Shown in pieces: positions 26,620 to 36,340 of a stretch of DNA of 45,806 nt. The position numbers and the translations under genes are program-made. The notes under the pieces were generated by a model. That model searched no databases, was not told where the DNA came from, and saw only the letters and a list, made by a program, of their open reading frames with translations. The stretch's first letter is position 1. Every line of letters begins with the position of its first letter. The stretch is from an uncultured Bacillus sp. (GTDB lineage Bacteria; Bacillota; Bacilli; Bacillales_B; DSM-18226), in NCBI RefSeq assembly GCF_946478885.1, contig NZ_CAMLDX010000015.1:1-45806 (forward strand), written 5' to 3'.

Positions 26620-27597
26620 ATGGGACAGCTAATAAAATTACAAAACTATACGTCGCGTTATGAGCAGAATATCTTTCATTATCCAGCTCGCTTTGTCACG
26701 CTTAAGAAGCAACAATGGGAAAAATGGCAGTACATTTGGGGGAATTCACGGGAACAGTTTTCCCTGCATCAGCCTGTCAAAATGGAATACGAAGGGCTGG
26801 AAGAAGAGAAAAAGCACCCATTATTGGAGAAATTTAAAACCTTATTTCAAAAAAAGCGCGAATCAGAGATTGATTCAGAAACTCGGGAGCATGATTCTTT
26901 TCTTGAAGATAGAGGAGCCTGGGAATTTGCTGGTTTTCCCTCCATGGTACAGCTGCCTGAAACCATTGAGGAATTAAAACAGGTCTATCTGAATCATCTA
27001 TTTCATGTTCAATTAATGTGGGCAACCTCAACCTTGACTGAAAAATCAATTTTTAATAAAAAATATTATTTTGATGAACATCTTAAATACTTTTTGCAGA
27101 GGTTCCCTGATACGTATCTAATAATGTATCGCCCGGTTTTTTTGCTGAAAAATGCGCCGATTGAATTGGAGAATATTTTGATCAGCCCCACGAATGTTTG
27201 GTGTATTGTTTTTTTGGAAGATCACGATCTCTCGGTATTTACCGGTTCTAAAGAGAAATTTTGGGAACTTAGAAGTCGCGAGAAGGTGAAGAAAATCCTG
27301 AACCCGCTTATTTCCCTGAATCGGACAGAGAAAATCGTGAATAATATTCTACAGCTGAATGAGGTTGATATACCTGTACACAAGGTGCTTTTATCCCGAA
27401 ATGGCTATATGGATTACCCATCATGTCCATTCGATGTTAGGCTTGTGGATAAAAGTAAATACGATGAGTGGTTTCAATCAATGCGGACGTTGCGTTCGCC
27501 TTTAAAGTCAACGCAGTTAAAGGCAGCAAAGGCCCTGCTGGAATTCTGCGAGACTACCTCCATGAAAAGGCAGGAGTGGGAGGATATTGAAGAATGA
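26620..27597 (+). CDS. ytlQ: YtlQ-like protein, possibly a divergent NERD-type domain
   Basis: Protein of 325 residues that fits YtlQ by position between thpR and amyX and by its opening MGQLIKLQNYTSRYEQNI. Residues 150-240 contain a pattern reminiscent of nuclease-related NERD domains: an acidic helix FDEHLKYFLQRFPDTYLIMY, a strand-like VFLLKNAPIELENILISP and a hydrophobic VWCIVFL, but I do not see the full set of catalytic residues. No membrane segment or signal peptide. Function unknown; the domain call is tentative. Confidence 0.7.
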   Translation: MGQLIKLQNYTSRYEQNIFHYPARFVTLKKQQWEKWQYIWGNSREQFSLHQPVKMEYEGLEEEKKHPLLEKFKTLFQKKRESEIDSETREHDSFLEDRGAWEFAGFPSMVQLPETIEELKQVYLNHLFHVQLMWATSTLTEKSIFNKKYYFDEHLKYFLQRFPDTYLIMYRPVFLLKNAPIELENILISPTNVWCIVFLEDHDLSVFTGSKEKFWELRSREKVKKILNPLISLNRTEKIVNNILQLNEVDIPVHKVLLSRNGYMDYPSCPFDVRLVDKSKYDEWFQSMRTLRSPLKSTQLKAAKALLEFCETTSMKRQEWEDIEE

Positions 27598-27699
27598 ATA
27601 ATAAGGTAGACATGGCAAAGTAATCATTCCGTCGTGGATTGAGATGTATCTCTGTAAGGCCCCGTTCCCCATTTTCTTAGATGGAAATGAAGGAGATGA

Positions 27700-29865
27700 A
27701 TGAAAACAATGGCTGTTAAAAGGCCGTTTTGTGCTTATCTAGACAGGATGAAGGTCATCACGATTATTGTCCCTATCCCCTGCGAAGGCAGTGTGCAGGA
27801 CTCCTTTACCCTGATATGTGCCGATAAAGAGATTTCGCTTAGCATTGATGAAAAGACGTATTTTCAAGATTTTATTAAATATGTATGTCATCTGGAAGCG
27901 GAGATGGAGCTATTTGGCCGGCAATGCTGGGTTTTGGATGCATTGCAGCGAAAAACGGATCTACAGATCGGTGCTGTAACGAGAACAACTGAATTTGACG
28001 ATGCCTTTTACTATGACGGCAATCTTGGCATCCAATACGACGATAAAGAGACTTCTTTTAAGCTATGGGCGCCAACAGCAGTTAGAGTCAAGCTTAGGCT
28101 TCGCTCCCCTTCGAATTCTGAACCCGTCATTTACAATATGCAGAGAGGGAAGAAGGGGGTTTGGCAAATAAAAATTCAGGAGGATTTGGAGTACTTTTGT
28201 TATACGTATGTCGTATGTGTGAATTTAAAATGGGAGGAAGCAGTCGATCCATATGCCGTTGCAGTGACGGCCAATGGTGTGGAAGGTGTCATTATTGACC
28301 TAAATAAAACTAGGCTCCCAAAACGCTACTTACCTGCATTGGAACATCCTGTTGACAGTATTATTTACGAAACACATATCCGTGATCTTACTATTCATCC
28401 TAACAGCGGTGTCTTGTATAAAGGGACCTATATCGGGGCAGGAGAACTTGATACAAAGGGAATGGATGGAAGCGACACCTGCCTTACGTATTTGAAAAGT
28501 CTTGGGATTACCCATATTGAATTGCTTCCTGTCCATGATTTTGCCGGAGTGGATGAATGCGGTGAAAAAAGGGAATACAATTGGGGATACAATCCGATTC
28601 ATTTTAACGTTCCGGACGGGAGCTATAGTCTCGACCCAAGCGACCCGTACAAACGAATTGAAGAATTAAAGATATTCATTGACCGGATTCATCAAAGTGG
28701 ACTGAGGGTGATCCTCGATGTTGTATATAACCATGTTTATATAAGGGAAACCTCTTCTTTTGAAAAAATTGTTCCAAGCTATTATTTCAGATATGATCAA
28801 TTTGGCATGCCTTCTAATGGAACGGGTGTTGGAAACGATATCGCTTCAGAAAGAAAAATGGTGCGGAAATTTATCGTTGATTCAGTTTTATTCTGGCTGA
28901 AGGAATTTCAAGCAGATGGCTTCCGTTTTGATTTAATGGGGATTTTGGATATTGATACAATGAAGGTAGTCAGATGGTATGTCGATGAGGTTGATCCGTC
29001 TGTCTTGATCATAGGGGAGGGGTGGGATTTGAATACTCCTTTACCTCCTGAAAAAAAGGCGAACATACGAAATCAGAAGGAACTGCTGGGGATTGGGCAA
29101 TTTAATGATGCTTTTCGTGATTGCATTAAAGGGAGTACCTTTAATCTATATGATAAAGGGTATGTCCTAGGGAATGAACATTATTATGAAATGACTAAGG
29201 AAATGATTAGCGGCAGCATCGGCGTAGGTTCAATGGACTATCATCTATTTATGGAGCCAGGCCAGAGTGTGAACTATGTGGAATCACATGATAATCATAC
29301 ATTATGGGATAAGTTTTCCTTTTGTCTGCCGGATGAAGCAGAAGAAATCCGCTGCCGATATCATAGGCTTGCAACCGTACTTGTCCTTCTTTCTCAAGGG
29401 ATTCCCTTTCTTCATAGCGGTCAGGAATTTTTCCGTACGAAGAAAGGGATTGGGAATAGCTATTGTTCCCCGAACGAAATCAATCAGCTTGATTGGGATC
29501 GGAAAATTGCCTTTCAGAATGATGTCGAATATATAAAGGGGATGATTGCTATACGAAAAGTTCATCGAGCTTTCCGTCTGCCTACAGCACAGCTCATTCG
29601 GCAGCATCTGAGATTTCTCCCCTTAGCGAAGCCACTTCTCGGCTGGCTTCTTCACGATGTAGGAAAATATGGTCCATGGGCATCGATTATTGTTCTGATT
29701 AATCCTCTGAAGACTTCAGCAGAGGTTCAAATACCAGAGGGAAAATGGCTGATTCTTGCCGATGAGAGTATAAGCAGAGCCATTCCGAGCAATGAAGCAA
29801 TAGAGGGGAAAATGACGATGAAGCCATTAAGTTCCTATGTATTAATTGCCGGAGAAACAAAATGA
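27700..29865 (+). CDS. amyX: Pullulanase type I
   Basis: Glycoside hydrolase family 13 debranching enzyme cutting alpha-1,6 bonds in pullulan or limit dextrin. It has no signal peptide, so it is cytoplasmic like AmyX of B. subtilis (718 residues; 721 here). After an N-terminal accessory domain comes a CBM48-like segment (LGIQYDDKETSFKLWAPTA, about residue 108 on). The type I pullulanase signature YNWGYNP starts at residue 293. Catalytic residues are the nucleophile Asp411 (FRFDLMG), acid/base Glu440 (GEGWD) and Asp531 (SHDN). AAGGAGATGA precedes ATG 27700. It stands alone, without glycogen genes beside it. Confidence 0.95.
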   Translation: MKTMAVKRPFCAYLDRMKVITIIVPIPCEGSVQDSFTLICADKEISLSIDEKTYFQDFIKYVCHLEAEMELFGRQCWVLDALQRKTDLQIGAVTRTTEFDDAFYYDGNLGIQYDDKETSFKLWAPTAVRVKLRLRSPSNSEPVIYNMQRGKKGVWQIKIQEDLEYFCYTYVVCVNLKWEEAVDPYAVAVTANGVEGVIIDLNKTRLPKRYLPALEHPVDSIIYETHIRDLTIHPNSGVLYKGTYIGAGELDTKGMDGSDTCLTYLKSLGITHIELLPVHDFAGVDECGEKREYNWGYNPIHFNVPDGSYSLDPSDPYKRIEELKIFIDRIHQSGLRVILDVVYNHVYIRETSSFEKIVPSYYFRYDQFGMPSNGTGVGNDIASERKMVRKFIVDSVLFWLKEFQADGFRFDLMGILDIDTMKVVRWYVDEVDPSVLIIGEGWDLNTPLPPEKKANIRNQKELLGIGQFNDAFRDCIKGSTFNLYDKGYVLGNEHYYEMTKEMISGSIGVGSMDYHLFMEPGQSVNYVESHDNHTLWDKFSFCLPDEAEEIRCRYHRLATVLVLLSQGIPFLHSGQEFFRTKKGIGNSYCSPNEINQLDWDRKIAFQNDVEYIKGMIAIRKVHRAFRLPTAQLIRQHLRFLPLAKPLLGWLLHDVGKYGPWASIIVLINPLKTSAEVQIPEGKWLILADESISRAIPSNEAIEGKMTMKPLSSYVLIAGETK

Positions 29866-29922
29866 ATGATAATTTATTCCTGATAGTCTTGACGGCTAAA
29901 GGATGTGGAGATAAAATTTACA

Positions 29923-29966
29923 AGATGGCTATTGTAAAATATTATCGCTCAATAGCTATCTTTTTT
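29923..29966 (+). terminator. Terminator after amyX
   Basis: The stem AGATGGCTATTG (29923-29934) and CAATAGCTATCT (29950-29961), with one G-U pair, is followed by a T run. It lies 31 bases before the ytmP start, so it could also regulate ytmP. Confidence 0.8.
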
Positions 29967-29996
29967 ATTCTATGGAATTAATGCAGGTGAACAACA

Positions 29997-30776
29997 TTGG
30001 AACGCTTTTTTGGACAAGATTGGGAGATTGTTCCCGCAGGCGGGGCAACTGGGGAAGCCTTTTATGCACAACATGAAGAAAATAAATATTTCCTTAAACG
30101 GAATACTTCTCCATTTCTGGCAAGCCTTTCTGCAGAAGGGATTGTCCCTAAGCTTGTGTGGACCAAGAGGCTGGAAACCGGTGATGTTTTTACAGCGCAG
30201 CAGTGGTTAATCGGAAGAGAACTTCAGCCCAAAGAAATGAATGGTGACAAGGTAGCCAGGCTGCTAAAAAAAATCCATACATCAGAAGTCTTGCTCAGTA
30301 TGTTAAAGCGTCTTGGGAAAGCTCCTCTGCAGTCAGAAAGTATTTTTCGAAATCTACTTTTAGAGTTGGATGATGAGGTTATCCAGCAAAAGATGGTGAA
30401 AGAATCATTGCGGTTCTTGGAGAATAATCTCAACAATGTTTACTATGAAAATAAGGTGGTTTGCCACTGTGATGTAAATCATAACAACTGGTTGCTGGGC
30501 GAAGACAACCAGTTGTATTTAATCGATTGGGATGGAGCAGTAGTTGCAGATCCGGCGATTGATATAGGTGAACTGCTTTACTGGTACATTCCTCAGGAAA
30601 AGTGGGGGAATTGGCTACAGCTATACGGAATTTTGCCTGATGATAGTCTGTTTTTAAGAATGAAATGGTATGTGATCACACAGACGCTAAATACGATTCA
30701 GTGGAGTAAAGATAAAGGACGTCTTCCGGAACTGAACAAATGGCTACATCTGCTTCCTTTATACCTTTCACTATGA
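29997..30776 (+). CDS. ytmP: Aminoglycoside-phosphotransferase-fold kinase YtmP
   Basis: Small-molecule kinase of the APH/choline-kinase fold, 259 residues, substrate unknown. The catalytic loop is HCDVNHNNW (Brenner motif HxDxxxxN, about residues 158-166) and the metal-binding loop is LIDWDGA. The N-terminal nucleotide lobe has the expected Lys in KYFLKRNTSPFL. The start is TTG 29997 with AGGTGA upstream. Nothing suggests true antibiotic resistance; orthologues are conserved housekeeping genes. Its stop overlaps the end of convergent ytzH by six bases. Confidence 0.88.
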   Translation: MERFFGQDWEIVPAGGATGEAFYAQHEENKYFLKRNTSPFLASLSAEGIVPKLVWTKRLETGDVFTAQQWLIGRELQPKEMNGDKVARLLKKIHTSEVLLSMLKRLGKAPLQSESIFRNLLLELDDEVIQQKMVKESLRFLENNLNNVYYENKVVCHCDVNHNNWLLGEDNQLYLIDWDGAVVADPAIDIGELLYWYIPQEKWGNWLQLYGILPDDSLFLRMKWYVITQTLNTIQWSKDKGRLPELNKWLHLLPLYLSL

Positions 30777-31049
30777 AAACTGTTCGATATCATCAACCCA
30801 TTGTGACAATTGCTGCTGATGTGATTCAATATGCTGATCTAGGTTGGTGGAATTTTTCCCGCCTTGACTGTAGTGATAAATTTGTTCCAGAACATTTTTA
30901 TTAGTCTGATTCATATTAAAATTATCTAGTAAGGATTTAATTAAACGTTCCATTTGTTCACATTCAGATACTGATCCGCAGCAATCTGTCTGGTGATTCA
31001 TTAAAATATCTTTTATGATATTTACTTGATCTGAATACTGAAGCGGCAT
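30771..31049 (-). CDS. ytzH: YtzH-like protein
   Basis: Conserved small protein of 92 residues with unknown function, recognised mainly by position between ytmP and trmB and by its YtzH-like composition (PLQYSDQVNIIKDILMNHQT). It contains a Cys-Cys pair in QTDCCGSVSECEQME, and is acidic and mostly helical. AAAGGGTG lies before ATG 31049. It converges on ytmP with a 6-base overlap, which leaves no room for a separate terminator. Confidence 0.8.
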   Translation of the reverse strand: MPLQYSDQVNIIKDILMNHQTDCCGSVSECEQMERLIKSLLDNFNMNQTNKNVLEQIYHYSQGGKNSTNLDQHIESHQQQLSQWVDDIEQFS

Positions 31050-31218
31050 TATTTACACCCTTTCTACTCGATCTCCTTAACATGATTTAAGGGAGAATTC
31101 ACAATTTATTTTGTGAGTTCTTTTTTAATTTATTCACGGGGGTTAGAATTCATCTGTCGAGTAAAGTCTAATAGGTGTATGCTGCTCTAGGATTGAAATA
31201 TTTTTTAGGGGTGTCAAA

Positions 31219-31860
31219 ATGCGTTTGCGAAATAAACCATGGGCAAAAGAAAAGATTGAACAATATCCGCAATATGTGGTTGCATTGCCTGAGCAGCACA
31301 AAGGAAACTGGAATAAAGCTTTTGAACAGAACCAGCCATTACATATCGAGATTGGTACGGGAAAAGGCCGGTTTGTTACGGAAATGGCCAGAGCCAACCC
31401 GCATATCAACTATTTGGGGATCGAATTACAGGAGAGTGTCGTCGTTTCAGCGCTGGATCGTTTAATTGAAGTCGGATTGCCGAATGTAAAGCTTTTGAAT
31501 GTAAATGCAGCCGACCTTCCTAAGCTATTCGAAAAAGGAGAAGTGGAGCGGGTTTATTTGAATTTTTCCGATCCATGGCCGAAAACGAGGCATGAAAAAA
31601 GGCGCTTAACCTATAAGAGCTTTTTAAAGCTCTATGAAGAAATCTTGCCTGCAAAAGGTGAGATCCATTTTAAAACCGATAATCAAGGGTTGTTTGAGTA
31701 TTCCTTGATGAGTTTCTCGGCTTACGGACTGTTACTGAAATTCGTGAGTCTTGACTTGCATAGCAGTGATTTTGAAGGAAATATTATGACGGAATACGAA
31801 GAAAAATTTTCTCAAAAAGGAAACCGAATTTATCGCTGTGAAGTACAGTATCAAAACTAA
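31219..31860 (+). CDS. trmB: tRNA (guanine-N7)-methyltransferase
   Basis: Methylates guanosine 46 of tRNAs, cytoplasmic, 213 residues, usual length. SAM-binding motif [15 protein letters not shown]; catalytic region [18 protein letters not shown], diagnostic for TrmB; a C-terminal [16 protein letters not shown] lies before ATG 31219. The B. subtilis name is ytmQ. A strong terminator follows immediately. Confidence 0.96.
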   Translation: MRLRNKPWAKEKIEQYPQYVVALPEQHKGNWNKAFEQNQPLHIEIGTGKGRFVTEMARANPHINYLGIELQESVVVSALDRLIEVGLPNVKLLNVNAADLPKLFEKGEVERVYLNFSDPWPKTRHEKRRLTYKSFLKLYEEILPAKGEIHFKTDNQGLFEYSLMSFSAYGLLLKFVSLDLHSSDFEGNIMTEYEEKFSQKGNRIYRCEVQYQN

Positions 31861-31868
31861 CAGGAAAG

Positions 31869-31904
31869 GGCTCAACCATCGTAGTGTTGGTTGAGCCTTT
31901 TTTA
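31869..31904 (+). terminator. Intrinsic terminator after trmB
   Basis: A perfect stem, GGCTCAACCA (31869-31878) and TGGTTGAGCC (31888-31897), followed by a run of seven T. Confidence 0.9.
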
Positions 31905-31977
31905 TGCTGATGATTCGGAATATTTTTTAAAATTAAAAAACAATGATACAATACTAGTAGACGAAGGAGGGATGTAT

Positions 31978-32814
31978 GTGGAAGTAATGGAATTTCCGAA
32001 TATTCGCTTAACTTGGCTGGAAGGCGGTACCACAAATTTAGACGGTGGAGCAATGTTTGGTGTGGTGCCCAAACCATTGTGGGAAAGAAAATATCCCTGT
32101 AATGAAAAGAATCAAATAGAATGTCCAACCGATCCGTTTCTACTTCAGGCTTATGGAAAAAATATTCTTGTTGAATCCGGGATTGGAAAAGGAAAATTAT
32201 CGGATAAACAGAAGCGTAATTTTGGCGTTACGAAGGAATCAAAAGTGGAAGAATCTCTTCAGCAAATTGGACTTGATCCTCATGATATCGACTATATTTT
32301 AATGACCCACCTGCATTTCGATCATGCATGTGGCTTAACCAGTTTTGACGGGAAAAGATATACTTCCGTGTTTCCAAATGCGAAGATCGTTGTATCCGAT
32401 ATTGAATGGAATGAAATGAGAAACCCCAATATTCGCTCAAAAAGTACATACTGGAAGGAAAATTGGGAAGCCATTGCAGAGCAGGTGATCGTATTTGAGA
32501 AGGAGTGGTCGCTTGGCAATATTCGCCTGATTCACACCGGAGGTCACAGTGACGGACATGCCATCCTAGTGGTGGAGGATGGGGATGAAACAATTGTCCA
32601 TATGGCGGATATTATGCCAACACATGCCCATCAAAATGTCCTGTGGGTAATGGCTTATGATGACTATCCGATGAAGTCGATTGCTGCAAAGCAAAAATGG
32701 CTTCAGTATGGACTGAATCGGAACGCTTGGTTTACCTTTTATCATGATGCATTTTACCGGGCGGTTAAATGGGACCATGAAGGAAACCTGACAGCAAATA
32801 TCAAAAGAGAATAG
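31978..32814 (+). CDS. ytnP: Metallo-beta-lactamase-fold lactonase YtnP
   Basis: MBL-fold hydrolase of 278 residues. The metal motif HLHFDH is at residues 111-116, with later metal ligands in HTGGHSDGH and HMADIMPTH. It is highly similar in my recollection to YtnP of B. subtilis, a lactonase that quenches N-acyl-homoserine lactone signals and affects Streptomyces development. The start is GTG 31978: AAGGAGG at 31964-31970 gives seven bases of spacing, while ATG 31972 is too close and ATG 31987 too far. The protein has no signal peptide. Confidence 0.88.
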   Translation: MEVMEFPNIRLTWLEGGTTNLDGGAMFGVVPKPLWERKYPCNEKNQIECPTDPFLLQAYGKNILVESGIGKGKLSDKQKRNFGVTKESKVEESLQQIGLDPHDIDYILMTHLHFDHACGLTSFDGKRYTSVFPNAKIVVSDIEWNEMRNPNIRSKSTYWKENWEAIAEQVIVFEKEWSLGNIRLIHTGGHSDGHAILVVEDGDETIVHMADIMPTHAHQNVLWVMAYDDYPMKSIAAKQKWLQYGLNRNAWFTFYHDAFYRAVKWDHEGNLTANIKRE

Positions 32815-32920
32815 GGATTGTTTCAAAGCGGGCTGAAATTTTTGCGGTGCCCTGATATCAGAGTATCCGAATGAGGGATCGTTTAAGAAATCAGCCCGTT
32901 TGTTATTGGCCATGCTGCTT

Positions 32921-33235
32921 CTATTGAAGCAGATAGGCATCAAGGACTGCACCGGTCTTGCTATCCGCAATAAATTCATATTGAACGGTTTGGTCATCTT
33001 CTTTTCGGGATATTCCCCCAATATAGACTTCATATTCCAGTAAAGATTTTGTATAAGGCTGTTTTTCCATTTGAATCCAGGAACCTTGAATGGGTCCGTG
33101 TTTTTTGAATGCAGCCTTGGCATTCGCTAAAGCCTTTTCGGCTGATACCGTCTGCTTTTTGGTAATAAGTTCCCGTATCGCAAAGCCGACGGCAAGCCCC
33201 GTACCAGCACCGATAAAAAAAGTTTTCCAATTCAA
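32921..33235 (-). CDS. ytzB: PepSY-domain protein YtzB
   Basis: Small protein of 104 residues with an N-terminal hydrophobic segment (FFIGAGTGLAVGFAI, residues 6-20) that is a membrane anchor or uncleaved signal, then a PepSY-like domain with SAEKALANAKAAFKKHG and the C-terminal YEFIADSKTGAVLDAYLL. PepSY domains are extracytoplasmic and proposed to inhibit peptidases. Position between ytnP and ytoP matches YtzB. It is transcribed against ytnP; between them a GGGCTG-type hairpin (about 32831-32899) may end both transcripts. Confidence 0.82.
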   Translation of the reverse strand: MNWKTFFIGAGTGLAVGFAIRELITKKQTVSAEKALANAKAAFKKHGPIQGSWIQMEKQPYTKSLLEYEVYIGGISRKEDDQTVQYEFIADSKTGAVLDAYLLQ

Positions 33236-33542
33236 GCAGATGCCCCCCTTTTTTTAAAATAGTTGCCCGTCCTAGTTAACATACTAACAGAAAGAAGTTT
33301 AAAGCTTAAGTATTTCGGAGGATGGTTACCGTAAAGAATCGTGAATGGAACAAAAAAGAATGATTAAAGTAATGGAGCGAACAGTGGCTCGAGGGCTTTT
33401 TTTGGGTCTGAGTAAAATTCTATGAAAGTGTACGAATGAGCCAATGTTCAGAGGTTCTGTTTTTTAGCAAAATGCCTTAGATATATGTCTAAAATATATT
33501 TAACTTATGACGGATTAAAAGTAAAAAAGGAGGTCTTAAAAA
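33236..33542 (+). promoter_or_regulatory. Intergenic region before the tiny membrane-peptide gene
   Basis: No gene is supported. It holds a small palindrome, TTAGA (33477-33481), six bases, TCTAA (33488-33492), within an AT-rich run that could be an operator or part of a promoter. AAAAAAGGAGGT at about 33524-33534 is the strong ribosome binding site of the following gene. Confidence 0.4.
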
Positions 33543-33701
33543 ATGGAGTCCATTATTATGATTCTATTTGTTTTCTTAATTTTGCTTGTCATAAGTTCAA
33601 CCTTAAATCTATTTTTAAAGATGACAGCAAAAAAAGATTGGATTATATCTTTTCTATTAAATGTCGTTCTATCGATTTTCATAGTAGCCTTTTTGGGATA
33701 A
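33543..33701 (+). CDS. Hydrophobic peptide of 52 residues, unknown
   Basis: Not a named family. ATG 33543 follows an excellent Shine-Dalgarno AAAAAAGGAGGT at about eight bases. The peptide has a hydrophobic helix ESIIMILFVFLILLVISSTL (from residue 2), a short basic polar turn KMTAKKDW, and a second hydrophobic helix ISFLLNVVLSIFIVAFLG that runs to the C-terminus. This is a two-helix membrane hairpin with both ends outside and the basic turn inside by the positive-inside rule. It is conserved in no context I recall. A type I toxin or a small membrane regulator are possible readings. Confidence 0.6.
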   Translation: MESIIMILFVFLILLVISSTLNLFLKMTAKKDWIISFLLNVVLSIFIVAFLG

Positions 33702-33853
33702 AAAGTTAAAAGCAAAAGTATTATTCCACGAGCAGTCACAACTTTTTTCTTCTGCTGACGTAATTTCAAAAGTGGTAAGAAGCATAATAATTCTATAGAA
33801 TAGATTAAAAAGGCTTTTCTACATATTCAAATCGCAGCAAAGGAGTTTTTTTT

Positions 33854-34927
33854 ATGAACGAAAAAACAGTACAGCTTTTTAAAATATTAACAGAGCTCCC
33901 GGGTATTTCTGGCAATGAACATGTCGTACGGCAATTTATGCGGGAACAATTAGAAAAATACAGTGATGAGATTGTGCAGGACCGATTAGGGAGTATTTTC
34001 GGAGTAAAAAGAGGCACTGAACAAGGCCCAGTAATCATGGCGGCTGGCCATATGGATGAAGTCGGTTTCATGGTTAAGGCCATTACAGATAACGGAATGA
34101 TTCGTTTTCAAACGATAGGAGGCTGGTGGAGCCAAGTCCTGCTGGCGCAGCGGGTTGAAATCATTACGAATAAAGGCCGTGTACCGGGTGTGATCAGCTC
34201 CACCCCACCGCATCTGCTGGAGGATTCACAGCGCAGTAAGCCAATGGAGATCAAGAATATGATGATTGATATTGGAGCGGATGATAAAGAGGACGCTAAA
34301 AAAATCGGAATCAAGCCAGGGCAGATGATTGTACCTGTCTGTCCATTTACACCAATGGCAAACAGCAAAAAAATCATGGCAAAGGCATGGGACAACCGCT
34401 ATGGCTGCGGACTGGCGATTGAACTGCTGGAGGAGCTGCAGGGAGAAACGCTGCCGAATATTCTTTATTCCGGAGCAACGGTTCAGGAAGAGGTAGGGTT
34501 AAGAGGAGCACAGACCGCTGCGAACCTGATTAAGCCTGATTTATATTTTGCATTGGATGCAAGTGCGGCAAATGATGCAGCGGGAAATAAAGAGGAATTT
34601 GGTCAGCTTGGCAAAGGAGTCTTATTAAGAATTTACGATCCGACAATGGTTACCCACCGCGGAATAAGAGAATTTGTGCTGGATACGGCAGAACAGCATC
34701 ATATCCCCTATCAGTATTTTGTTTCGCGCGGTGGTACGGATGCCGGAAAGGTTCATGTTTCCAACGAAGGGGTGCCAAGTACGGTGATCGGGATTTGCTC
34801 CCGTTATATCCATACCTCAGCTAGCATCATTCATGTCGATGATTATGCCGCTGCAAAGGAATTGTTAATCAAGCTGGTTAAAGCTTCAGATCGAACAACG
34901 GTCAATACAATTCACGGGAATTTGTAA
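33854..34927 (+). CDS. ytoP: M42-family aminopeptidase YtoP
   Basis: Dinuclear zinc aminopeptidase (glutamyl aminopeptidase/TET-like), 357 residues, cytoplasmic. Metal and catalytic residues are visible: His in [10 protein letters not shown], Asp in [10 protein letters not shown], the Glu pair in [10 protein letters not shown], Asp in FALDASAA and a late His in [16 protein letters not shown] precedes ATG 33854. The substrate preference, glutamyl versus broader, cannot be set from sequence; some relatives are annotated as endoglucanases by mistake. Confidence 0.92.
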   Translation: MNEKTVQLFKILTELPGISGNEHVVRQFMREQLEKYSDEIVQDRLGSIFGVKRGTEQGPVIMAAGHMDEVGFMVKAITDNGMIRFQTIGGWWSQVLLAQRVEIITNKGRVPGVISSTPPHLLEDSQRSKPMEIKNMMIDIGADDKEDAKKIGIKPGQMIVPVCPFTPMANSKKIMAKAWDNRYGCGLAIELLEELQGETLPNILYSGATVQEEVGLRGAQTAANLIKPDLYFALDASAANDAAGNKEEFGQLGKGVLLRIYDPTMVTHRGIREFVLDTAEQHHIPYQYFVSRGGTDAGKVHVSNEGVPSTVIGICSRYIHTSASIIHVDDYAAAKELLIKLVKASDRTTVNTIHGNL

Positions 34928-34968
34928 TGGAACTTTATCATGATTGTAAAGATGTAAAGGATTTATTA

Positions 34969-34998
34969 TTGGTGCAAGTGCCATTTGTTTGTTATGAT
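34969..34998 (+). promoter_or_regulatory. Candidate ytpP promoter
   Basis: TTGGTG (34969-34974), 18 bases, TATGAT (34993-34998), about 77 bases before the ytpP start. Confidence 0.45.
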
Positions 34999-35074
34999 CA
35001 GTGTATTAGCGTGATACATGCTGGTCTATTGTCAGCATAACGAATTCGAATCAGGGATATTGGAGGAAAATAGC

Positions 35075-35389
35075 TTGAAACAACTTGAAAGTATTGAACA
35101 ATTTACAGAACTACGTGCTCAAGGAAAGCATATCTTTTTATTTTCGACCAATTGGTGCGGTGACTGTCGTTTTATCGAGCCATTTATGCCTGACGTAATT
35201 GAAAAATATAAGGAATATACCTTCGTACATATTGATCGTGACCAGTTCATTGATCTTTGTGCAGAATTAAATGTATATGGGATTCCTAGCTTTATCGCGT
35301 ACGAAGAAGGCCGTGAATTGGGTCGCTTTGTCAGCAAAGATCGGAAAACCCGCGAAGAAATCGAACAGTTTATTGAAGGCTTATCATAA
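35075..35389 (+). CDS. ytpP: Thioredoxin-like protein YtpP
   Basis: Thioredoxin-fold protein of 104 residues with the redox motif CGDC at residues 28-31 (NWCGDCRF) and the cis-Pro in YGIPSFI. The CGDC motif differs from the CGPC of thioredoxin and is typical of YtpP. TTG 35075 follows TGGAGG at nine to ten bases; a longer in-frame start at 35018 lacks a ribosome binding site. It is likely a cytoplasmic disulfide or bacillithiol-linked reductase; the partner is not known from sequence. Confidence 0.88.
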   Translation: MKQLESIEQFTELRAQGKHIFLFSTNWCGDCRFIEPFMPDVIEKYKEYTFVHIDRDQFIDLCAELNVYGIPSFIAYEEGRELGRFVSKDRKTREEIEQFIEGLS

Positions 35390-35444
35390 TCCAGTGATCA
35401 GGAGATGATTCGGCCACCTTCCAATCTTTCTTATTAAAAGACAA

Positions 35445-35467
35445 AATGGGCAGGAAGTCTGCCCATT
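35445..35467 (+). terminator. Terminator-like hairpin after ytpP
   Basis: Perfect stem AATGGGCAG (35445-35453) and CTGCCCATT (35459-35467) with a 5-base loop, followed by a short GTTCCTTTC. Confidence 0.65.
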
Positions 35468-35533
35468 GTTCCTTTCTGATAGTCGGTTCCTTTAACGAAA
35501 AAATCTCTCGATAGTGATGGAGTAATAATAAAT

Positions 35534-36328
35534 ATGGACAGTATACAAATGAAAGATGAATTGCAAAAACGGCTTGCACATCCGAAACGAAAATTTGATT
35601 ATGACCGTGAGAAGGATCTCCTGCGTATTGAACATACTGAAACAGGCAAAGGACTCACAATATCTTTACCAGGGATCATAGGAAAATGGCAGGAGCAAAA
35701 AGAAAAGGCGATTGATGAAGTAGTCTATTACATTGAAGAAGGACTGCGGGCGATAGAAACAGATCTTGAACTAACAGGGAGGGAAAAAAATATTTTCCCT
35801 GTCATTCGTTCTACATCCTTTCCGCTTGAATCGAAAGAAGCCGTTCCTTTTCTTTACGATGATCATACGGCAGAAACTAGAATCTATTATGCCCTCGATC
35901 TGGGAAACACCTACCGCTTAATCGATGAAAAATTGCTGAAGAAGGAAGGATGGGAGCGAAACCGTATCAGAGAGATAGCGATGTTTAATGTTCGATCTTT
36001 GCCTACTGAGGTGAAAATTGATCGTGTGGCGGGCAACACCTTTTATTTTGTGAATAAGAATGACGGCTATGATGCAAGCCGAATCTTAAATGAAACATTT
36101 CTAAAAGAAATGCGGCAGAAAATAAAGGGAACGATGGCCATTGCTGTACCGCATCAGGATGTGCTGATCATTGCAGATATTGAAAATAATTCAGGTTATG
36201 ACATTCTGGCTCAAATGACGATGAGCTTTTTTGCATCCGGACATGTCCCAATTACAGCCCTGTCTTTTTTATACGAAGATGGCGAACTAGAACCGATTTT
36301 TATTTTGGGAAAAAGTAAGAAAGAATGA
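35534..36328 (+). CDS. ytpQ: DUF1444 protein YtpQ
   Basis: Conserved cytoplasmic protein of 264 residues, DUF1444, function unknown. The family order is seen: an N-terminal [20 protein letters not shown] segment, the IPVIR-like [10 protein letters not shown] near residue 97, and a C-terminal region with [20 protein letters not shown]. Start ATG 35534 has only a weak GGAG upstream; ATG 35549 is an alternative. In B. subtilis it is followed by ytpR, which is missing here; sftA comes next instead. Confidence 0.88.
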   Translation: MDSIQMKDELQKRLAHPKRKFDYDREKDLLRIEHTETGKGLTISLPGIIGKWQEQKEKAIDEVVYYIEEGLRAIETDLELTGREKNIFPVIRSTSFPLESKEAVPFLYDDHTAETRIYYALDLGNTYRLIDEKLLKKEGWERNRIREIAMFNVRSLPTEVKIDRVAGNTFYFVNKNDGYDASRILNETFLKEMRQKIKGTMAIAVPHQDVLIIADIENNSGYDILAQMTMSFFASGHVPITALSFLYEDGELEPIFILGKSKKE

Positions 36329-36340
36329 AAAAACTGCCGC

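Noticed and set aside
29997..30776. ytmP as an aminoglycoside resistance gene
   Set aside because: It shares only the kinase fold, and it sits in a conserved housekeeping gene order.
33360..33425. A 21-codon frame starting MIKVMERTVARG, amphipathic in appearance
   Set aside because: There is no Shine-Dalgarno sequence before it, and a peptide this short has no other support.
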